Assembly (NCBI GenBank): GCA_032111745.1
Contig: JAULUH010000114.1
Location: forward strand, 1-18,678
Length of the DNA stretch: 18,678 bases
From: JAULUH01 sp032111745
GTDB lineage: Bacteria > Chloroflexota > Anaerolineae > JAAEKA01
Direction of reading: 5' to 3'
Shown: piece by piece, positions 14,868-18,678 of the stretch
Numbering within the stretch: the first letter of the stretch is position 1
How the letters are laid out: the number at the start of each line of letters is the position of its first letter
Translations under genes and position numbers: made by a program
Notes under the pieces: generated by a model
Seen by the model: only the letters and a program-made list of their open reading frames with translations
What the model was told of the DNA's origin: nothing
Databases searched by the model: none

Positions 14868-14913
14868 CGATTGGTCGCCAGTCCGGGCGGTGGACAGGAG
14901 GGAGAGGAGGAGT

Positions 14914-15000
14914 TCAGCTGGCGCGGATATAGCGCCAGGCCGCGGCAATGATGACCACGACGGCGGCGAGGGCGATGAGGGTCAGTCCAGGCGATTTCAT
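14914..15000 (-). CDS. Small single-span membrane peptide, 28 aa
   Basis: A 28-codon frame on the minus strand starts MKSPG, runs through a hydrophobic segment LTLIALAAVVVIIAAAW (about 6-22), and ends RYIRAS. The positive tail suggests the C-terminus stays in the cytoplasm. Support for a real gene is unusually good for this size: AAGGA lies 6 nt before the ATG, and a perfect extended -10 promoter lies about 65 nt upstream with nothing else to drive. A strong stem-loop follows the stop. Such peptides often stabilise membrane complexes (as KdpF or CydX do), but no partner gene is next to it and no known family is recognised. It is transcribed separately from the copper operon to its right. Confidence 0.6.
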   Translation of the reverse strand: MKSPGLTLIALAAVVVIIAAAWRYIRAS

Positions 15001-15006
15001 GGTGAG

Positions 15007-15011
15007 TCCTT
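15007..15011 (-). promoter_or_regulatory. Ribosome-binding site of the small membrane peptide
   Basis: AAGGA on the minus strand sits 6 nt before the ATG at 15000. It is one of the main reasons for calling the 28-codon frame a gene. Confidence 0.6.
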
Positions 15012-15062
15012 GCAGGATGATGCTGGTGGAGCCACGGAAGTGGACCGGTGTTGGCCAGGACG

Positions 15063-15071
15063 ATTATACCA
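15063..15071 (-). promoter_or_regulatory. Extended -10 promoter for the small membrane peptide
   Basis: The minus strand reads TGGTATAAT at 15071-15063, identical to the box upstream of the GT4 gene at 1616-1624. The -35 (TGGCCT, 17-bp spacer) is poor, as expected when an extended -10 is present. Transcription would begin near 15056, giving a leader of about 56 nt. Confidence 0.6.
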
Positions 15072-15108
15072 CCAGGTTTGTGGCCAGGCCAGAAGGGTTG
15101 GCAGCAGA

Positions 15109-15256
15109 GAACACGGGCGCCGGAGCTCACCGCAAAGGCGCAAAGGGCGCAGAGGGGAGACAGGGCCGGAGGAGCCGGAGCGGAACACGGGCGCCGGAGC
15201 TTGCCGCGGAGGCGCCAAGGGCGCGGAGGGGAGGCAGGGCCGGAGGGGCCGGGGCA
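15109..15256. repeat. 74-bp tandem repeat, two copies
   Basis: Copies start at 15109 and 15183 with GAACACGGGCGCCGGAGCT, then CCGC(A/G)(A/G)AGGCGC, and end in a GGGCCGGAGGRGCCGG segment. The two copies differ by scattered transitions. The inner AGGCGC(A/C)AAGGGCGC(A/G)GAGGGG portion is related to the 57-bp unit at 1415-1567, so both belong to one dispersed family about 13.7 kb apart in the same orientation. Confidence 0.85.
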
Positions 15257-15304
15257 GACCAGGGAGGCCGGCGGTGGCCTGGAGGGGCTTCTCAGGTGCC
15301 CGGG

Positions 15305-15321
15305 CCCTCCGGCGTGGAGGG
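15305..15321 (-). terminator. Weak hairpin after the YtkA-like gene
   Basis: CCCTCC (15305-15310) and GGAGGG (15316-15321) enclose a 5-nt loop, one base beyond the stop codon of the minus-strand gene. Only six base pairs and no T-run, so this is a tentative end point for the copper operon transcript. Confidence 0.3.
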
Positions 15322-15322
15322 G

Positions 15323-15730
15323 CTATGGCACGGCGAGGGTGAAATCCTGGCGGCGCAGGAGGTTTTGCGCGCTGTCGCGCACCTCGACGGTGATCTTCCA
15401 ATCGCCGCTCATGGTGAGGGGAACGAGGGTGGCGTAGCGGCCGTTGCCCTGGTCGGTGGCCTGGCCCTGCATGAGACCCATGCTGTGGGCGGCCATGTCG
15501 GCCAGGACGGTGACCGTGGCGCCGGAGAGGGGCTGGCCGCTGGCGTCCTTGACGTCGATGACGAGCTCGGTGTCGGCCGCGCTGGTGGGTGGGTTGGGGT
15601 TGGTGGTGATGGCGATCTCCGTGGTGCCGGTGCCGGCCGGCGCAGGGGCAGCCGCGGGCGGTGCCGCACAGGCGGCGGAGGCGAGGGCGATGGCCAGGAG
15701 GGCGAAGACGACGAACCTGATGGATGGCAT
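15323..15730 (-). CDS. YtkA/FixH-like secreted lipoprotein
   Basis: A 135-aa exported protein. MPSIRFVVFALLAIALASAAC has a hydrophobic signal ending in a lipobox-like ASAAC with C21 as the lipidation site, then an Ala/Pro linker (22-33). The remaining hundred residues form one Ig-like domain: ELVIDVKDASGQPLSGATV (56-73), DMAAHSMGLMQG (78-89), GNGRYATLVPLTMSGDW (95-111), KITVEVRD. That order is typical of the YtkA-like domain. M79, H82, M84, M87 and M107 could form a copper site on its surface. ATG 15730 is chosen over 15781 because the signal peptide begins there. It is the third gene of the copper operon, 78 bp after the oxidase. Its exact role (metal capture or delivery) is inferred. Confidence 0.72.
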   Translation of the reverse strand: MPSIRFVVFALLAIALASAACAAPPAAAPAPAGTGTTEIAITTNPNPPTSAADTELVIDVKDASGQPLSGATVTVLADMAAHSMGLMQGQATDQGNGRYATLVPLTMSGDWKITVEVRDSAQNLLRRQDFTLAVP

Positions 15731-15808
15731 AGGGTTTCTCACTGGGTAGATTTGGCTGGGCGCAGGTGGCGCGTCGAGCATGGCCGGGCCGGCGTCATGA
15801 CCGGCGCA

Positions 15809-16864
15809 TCAAGGCCTGACGTCGATGGCCAGCATCAGGCCACCGGGCTCCTCGCCGTCGTTGGTGGTGTGATGCGAGATGTGGCAGTGGAGCATCCACA
15901 TGCCGGGGGTGGTGGCGACGAGCTCGACGTCGTAGCGCTCGCCGGGCGCGACGGCGACGGTATCCTTGGTCAGGCGGGCCGATGCGGGCACAGGGTGGCC
16001 GTCGGTGGCGACGATCTGAAAGGGCACGCCGTGCAGGTGCATGGGATGGATGAACTGGCCGGCGGCGATGAAGCGCAGCCGGATGGTGTCGCCCACCCTG
16101 GCCTGGATGGTCTCGGTGGCGGGGAAGGCCTTGCCGTTGATGGTGAAGTAGTTGGGGTCCATGCCGGCCATGGGCATGGCGCCGTAGGTCTGGCCGCCGG
16201 CGAAGCGCCACTCGTTGAGGATCAACACCTCGTCCACATCGGGCGGGTCAGCCTCGGGGGTGGCGGGGTCGACGATGAAGGCGCCGTGCAGGCCGGCGCC
16301 GATCTGGATGTCGGGATCGACGTGGCTGTGGTACCAGTAGGTGCCGGCGGGCCGGGCCACGAACTCGTAGACAAAGGTCTGGCCGGGCGCGATGGGCTCC
16401 TGGGTCATGCCAGGCACGCCGTCCATGGCGTTGGGAACGTCGAGGCCGTGCCAGTGGATGGTGGTATCCTCGGGCAGCTCGTTTTTGACGATGAAGCGCA
16501 GCCGGTCGCCCTCGGCGACGCGGACCAGGGGGCCGGGGACCATGCCGTTGTAGGTCCACGCTACCTGCTCGACGCCGTCCAGGAAGGTCCAGCGCACGGG
16601 CCGGGCGGTGATCTCGAAGACCTTGACGCCGTCCTCCAGGCGGAAGGGAAGCGGCTGGTTGCCCTTGGCGACGGTGGCGGCGGGCACGTCCTGGTTGGGC
16701 AGGGCGGCCATCATGTGGGCCATGCCGGGGGAGAGGGTGGGCGCGGCGAGGCGGGCGGGGGTGGGAGTAGGTGCGGCGGCGGGGGCGGCCGCGCCGGCGC
16801 AGCCGGCCAGCAGGGCTATGCCCAGCAGGCCGGCCAGCAGCAGCGTAAGACGAGGTTGCCTCAT
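15809..16864 (-). CDS. Two-domain multicopper oxidase lipoprotein
   Basis: This 351-aa exported oxidase couples substrate or Cu(I) oxidation to reduction of O2 to water. A signal peptide with lipobox LLAGC (C22) is followed by a Pro/Thr linker. All four copper-binding segments are present: HWHG (H137, H139), HSH (H179, H181), HPMHLHG (H273, H276, H278), and HCHISHH (H326, C327, H328, H332). Because the first domain has HSH rather than HCH, the type-1 copper lies only in domain 2, as in type-B two-domain laccases, which work as trimers. The axial Met (likely M344) follows an extended loop TTNDGEEPGGL. Length is that of two cupredoxin domains, not the usual three. It lies 19 bp after the Met-rich lipoprotein gene, which suggests copper detoxification, though phenol or nitrite-type substrates cannot be excluded. 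Confidence 0.9.
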   Translation of the reverse strand: MRQPRLTLLLAGLLGIALLAGCAGAAAPAAAPTPTPARLAAPTLSPGMAHMMAALPNQDVPAATVAKGNQPLPFRLEDGVKVFEITARPVRWTFLDGVEQVAWTYNGMVPGPLVRVAEGDRLRFIVKNELPEDTTIHWHGLDVPNAMDGVPGMTQEPIAPGQTFVYEFVARPAGTYWYHSHVDPDIQIGAGLHGAFIVDPATPEADPPDVDEVLILNEWRFAGGQTYGAMPMAGMDPNYFTINGKAFPATETIQARVGDTIRLRFIAAGQFIHPMHLHGVPFQIVATDGHPVPASARLTKDTVAVAPGERYDVELVATTPGMWMLHCHISHHTTNDGEEPGGLMLAIDVRP

Positions 16865-16883
16865 GACGGGTATCCGTTGGGGT

Positions 16884-18230
16884 CTACTGGGCGGTCAGGG
16901 CCCAGACGAACGTGCGCGCGGGCACACCGGCGAGATCGCGCAGGACCAGGGTGACCTCGCCGGCCCCGGCCAGGATGGACTGGCCGGCGGCATCCACAGC
17001 CGGGAAGCTGAGCACGCCGGTGACGTGGTGGTTGCTGCCTGTGGGCGCCAGCCAGGAGGTGGCTGGCACCTCGCGGTCGCCAATGACCAGCGCGGCCAGT
17101 TCGGCCAGGTCGATCCCCAGGTCGACGGTGTGGGTGTTGAGGGCGAGCTCGAAGTCCAGGGAAGCGGCCGCCGGGTCGTCCAGGGTGAGGGGCGTCGCCG
17201 AGACCGTGACGCCGCCCGCCTCGGCTGTGACCTCCGGGAGCGCAGCCGCTGCGGGCTCCGCAGCCACTGGCCGTGACGGCATCGCCATGGTAGGGCTCAC
17301 CGGCAGCGTGGGGCTCATGGGCATGGTGCCCTGCATCATCGCACAGCCGCCACCATCCTTGCACATGCCCTTGTCGCCGGCCTGCCCGTCCATCATGTCC
17401 ATGGAACCCATATCCATGGAACCCATGTCCATAGAACCGCCGGCCATCATGCTTTGCATGTGGCCCATGGACTGCATCATCTGGCCCATCATGATCATCA
17501 TGCGGCCCATCATCTGGGCCGAGTTGGAGTCGCCGCCCTGCATCGACATGCCAGACATCCCACCCGTCATCATGCCTTGCATGCCGCCCTTCATGGGCAT
17601 GGTGCCGGTCATCGCGGTGCTACTGCCCATCATGCCCTGCATGCCGCCCATCATGCCTTGCATGCCGCCCATCATGGGCATGGTGCCGGTCATCATGGTG
17701 CTACTGCCCATCATACCCTGCATGCCGCCCATCATCATGCCTTGCATGCCGCCCATCATGGGCGTGGTGCCGGTCATAGCCGTGCTGCCCATCATCCGGC
17801 CATGCATGGCGTCCATCTGCTGCATGAGCTTTTCCATGTCCTGCATCATCTGGGCCATGGCGTCAGACTGGGACATGGGCATGGTGCCGGTCATCGCCAT
17901 GCCGGCGCCCATCTGGTGGCCCTCGAGGCCGGTGGGCATGGTGCCGGTCATGACCATGCCAGCATCCATCTGGTGGCCCTCGAGGCCGGTGGGCATGGTG
18001 CCGGTCATGACCATGCCAGCATCCATCTGGTGGCCCTCGAGGCCGGTGGATACGGCTTCAGCTGGCGTCATGACGGATGGGGTCGGGGTGGGTGCCGCGG
18101 CGAGGGCCGCGGAGGCCGGCGCTGCGACGGGAGCTGCGGCCGGCGGCCCGGCGACGATGGGTGCACAGGCGGCAAGCAGCAGGCTGCCAAGGATGAAAAG
18201 CGCAAGAGCCACAAGCACACGGGTCTTCAT
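16884..18230 (-). CDS. Met-rich repeat lipoprotein, probable extracellular copper binder
   Basis: This 448-aa exported protein starts with MKTRVLVALALFILGSLLLAAC (lipobox LLAAC, C22) and an Ala/Pro linker. Residues 62-118 are three 19-residue repeats of TGLEGHQMDAGMVMTGTMP. Residues 148-221 are about three copies of a 27-residue unit built from GSSTAMTGTMPMMGG and MQGMM. MGSMD repeats follow (266-280), then MCKDGGGC (289-296). Nearly half of residues 118-300 are Met or Gly, which suits many weak Cu(I)/Ag(I) sites. A non-repetitive C-terminal beta domain (about 338-448) begins GGVTVSATPLTLDD and contains SNHHVTGVLSFPA (399-411). The start at 18230 gives the signal peptide directly; the frame is open upstream to 18356 without one. 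A GAGGAG lies 12 nt ahead, a long spacing. First gene of the copper operon; binding is inferred from composition. Confidence 0.75.
   Translation of the reverse strand: MKTRVLVALALFILGSLLLAACAPIVAGPPAAAPVAAPASAALAAAPTPTPSVMTPAEAVSTGLEGHQMDAGMVMTGTMPTGLEGHQMDAGMVMTGTMPTGLEGHQMGAGMAMTGTMPMSQSDAMAQMMQDMEKLMQQMDAMHGRMMGSTAMTGTTPMMGGMQGMMMGGMQGMMGSSTMMTGTMPMMGGMQGMMGGMQGMMGSSTAMTGTMPMKGGMQGMMTGGMSGMSMQGGDSNSAQMMGRMMIMMGQMMQSMGHMQSMMAGGSMDMGSMDMGSMDMMDGQAGDKGMCKDGGGCAMMQGTMPMSPTLPVSPTMAMPSRPVAAEPAAAALPEVTAEAGGVTVSATPLTLDDPAAASLDFELALNTHTVDLGIDLAELAALVIGDREVPATSWLAPTGSNHHVTGVLSFPAVDAAGQSILAGAGEVTLVLRDLAGVPARTFVWALTAQ
17567..17789. repeat. Imperfect about 81-bp Met-rich coding repeats
   Basis: Units starting at residues 148, 175 and 202 of the lipoprotein repeat GS(S)T-MTGTMPM-GGMQGMM. 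The first two are 27 residues long and the third is cut short after about 20. Shorter internal MMGGMQG duplications lie inside them. Confidence 0.8.
17877..18047. repeat. 57-bp in-frame coding repeat, three copies
   Basis: Three units of 57 bp encode residues 62-80, 81-99 and 100-118 of the Met-rich lipoprotein. The first two units are almost identical in DNA, and the third has a few changes (QMGAGMAM for QMDAGMVM). The high DNA identity suggests recent or continuing unit duplication. Confidence 0.92.
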
Positions 18231-18365
18231 GGTTGGGTTGGTCTCCTCGACGGGCAGGTTAGCTGGCGGCCGGTGCCAGGTGGCTGGCACAGGCCACGGC
18301 TCGACAGGGCGGCTCAAGAGCAACGCCCTCAAGCCTCTACTGTAGCGGGCAAACACGACAGGCCT

Positions 18366-18392
18366 GTGAAGCTTCTATGACAGTTTCGTGAA
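18366..18392 (-). promoter_or_regulatory. Three 11-bp-spaced half-sites, response-regulator-like
   Basis: Read on the minus strand: TTCAC (18392-18388), GTCAT (18381-18377) and TTCAC (18370-18366), each exactly 11 bp apart, inside CTGTCATAGAAGC and CTTCACAGG. Direct repeats on one face of the helix at 11-bp pitch are the mark of OmpR/PhoB-family regulators, and TTCAC resembles PhoP half-sites of Gram-positive bacteria. A poor -10 candidate TACAGT lies 20 bp after the last half-site, and no good -35 is present, which fits an activated promoter for the copper operon. Confidence 0.4.
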
Positions 18393-18505
18393 GAAAGAGA
18401 GGATCGGGCGGAGCGTGCAAGGCTGAGGCCTCCGGTGCTTCTCCAGGCCGCTGCTGCGGGGCAGCGGGCGCCGGGGATTTGGCACGCAGATGGGTCAGCG
18501 CCACA

Positions 18506-18535
18506 GGGCCGGCTGAGTCACCACTCAGCCGGCCC
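18506..18535. terminator. 13-bp perfect stem-loop beyond the right-edge gene
   Basis: GGGCCGGCTGAGT (18506-18518) and ACTCAGCCGGCCC (18523-18535) enclose a 4-nt loop CACC. It lies 40 bp past the stop of the minus-strand gene at the window edge, the right place for its terminator. No T-run follows on the minus strand; TCTTC follows on the plus strand. Confidence 0.7.
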
Positions 18536-18575
18536 TCTTCATGGTTCACAGGCAGGCCAGCTTTCCGCACCTCGA

Positions 18576-18678
18576 TCAGTTGCGCGGCACCTTGACGACC
18601 TGGTATTCGGTGTTCGGGGTGGGGGGGGTCCCGAAGCGGGCGTTGACGGCGTAGAGCGAGCTGCCGTGCAGGGCGACG
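18576..18678 (-). CDS. C-terminal fragment of a minus-strand gene (cut by window edge)
   Basis: The last 33 codons of a gene that enters from the right: VALHGSSLYAVNARFG then TPPTPNTEYQVVKVPRN and a TGA at 18576-18578. The LYAVNARFGTPPTP segment recalls the last blade of secreted beta-propeller (SMP-30/NHL-like) proteins, though too little is present to assign a family. Codon use and frame length match the neighbours, and a strong stem-loop follows the stop. It is probably a separate transcription unit from the copper operon. Confidence 0.7.
   Translation of the reverse strand, partial: VALHGSSLYAVNARFGTPPTPNTEYQVVKVPRN

Larger units (their letters stand above)
15001..15322. other. 322-bp interval between the small peptide gene and the copper operon
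   Basis: It holds the minus-strand RBS and promoter of the 28-aa peptide (15007-15071), a 74-bp tandem repeat (15109-15256), and a GC-rich stretch with a short hairpin just before the stop of the YtkA-like gene. No further gene is supported on either strand. Confidence 0.65.
18231..18575. other. 345-bp control region and gene tail to the right of the copper operon
   Basis: It contains a 7-bp hairpin in the predicted leader (GTGCCAG at 18273-18279 with CTGGCAC at 18284-18290), three 11-bp-spaced half-sites (18366-18392), and a strong stem-loop (18506-18535). Open frames crossing it on the minus strand have no recognisable protein content. No separate gene is supported. Confidence 0.6.

Noticed and set aside
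14948..16954. 668-codon open frame on the plus strand opposite the copper operon
   Set aside because: It crosses the tandem repeats and runs antisense to the multicopper oxidase and YtkA-like genes; composition is Gly/Asp/Val-rich without motifs.
16912..18345. 477-codon open frame on the plus strand rich in Met, Pro and Ile
   Set aside because: It mirrors the repeats of the Met-rich lipoprotein on the other strand. The minus-strand version has a signal peptide, lipobox and operon context; this one has none.
18337..18570. 77-codon minus-strand frame right of the copper operon
   Set aside because: It covers the stem-loop and the response-regulator-like sites, has no RBS or motif, and would stop within the control region.

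Overview
This is an 18.7 kb, very GC-rich bacterial window with G-rich coding strands, dispersed and tandem non-coding repeats, and tightly packed operons whose genes often overlap by 4 bp (ATGA). A bacterial HdrABC/MvhDGA electron-bifurcation operon beside lipoprotein-rich copper genes, plus repeats of the 'CCGCAGAGGCGCAGAG' type, suggests a member of the Chloroflexota (Anaerolineae/Caldilineae/Ardenticatenia-like). This is an inference from gene content; no rRNA or universal marker gene is present to confirm it.

Region 1 (about 1-6317, + strand) is surface-polysaccharide and accessory metabolism. It holds a GT1/MGT-type glycosyltransferase, a 57-bp tandem repeat, and a perfect extended -10 promoter. 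That promoter leads into a GT4 glycosyltransferase overlapping a polyprenyl-phosphate sugar phosphotransferase that starts an exopolysaccharide repeat unit. An M20 metallohydrolase and a SAM methyltransferase (TGATG overlap) follow.

Region 2 (6318-7106) is a 0.8 kb non-coding block. It has a palindromic dispersed element, a 97-bp direct repeat, a 33-bp minisatellite, a promoter overlapped by a Rex/CRP-like dyad, and a leader of about 210 nt.

Region 3 (7107-14790, + strand) is one operon: hdrC-hdrB-hdrA-mvhD-mvhG-mvhA, a [NiFe]-hydrogenase maturation protease, and a stand-alone cyclic-nucleotide-binding-fold protein. The encoded complex should oxidise H2 at MvhA, pass electrons through MvhG and MvhD to the FAD of HdrA, and split them between ferredoxin and a disulfide-type acceptor at HdrB. 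A bacterium normally lacks CoM-S-S-CoB, so the real acceptor is unknown. The tail order 'large subunit - protease - about 167-aa CNB protein' mirrors hoxH-hoxW-hoxI of soluble NAD-reducing hydrogenases.

Region 4 (14791-18230, mostly - strand) begins with a 19-bp perfect stem that separates convergent units. A 28-aa single-span membrane peptide with its own promoter and RBS follows, then a 74-bp tandem repeat. Next comes a three-gene copper/cell-envelope operon read leftwards: a Met-rich repeat lipoprotein, a two-domain multicopper oxidase lipoprotein and a YtkA-like lipoprotein. Its upstream region carries three half-sites spaced 11 bp apart, as in response-regulator binding sites. The right edge holds the C-terminal end of another minus-strand gene and a stem-loop beyond its stop.
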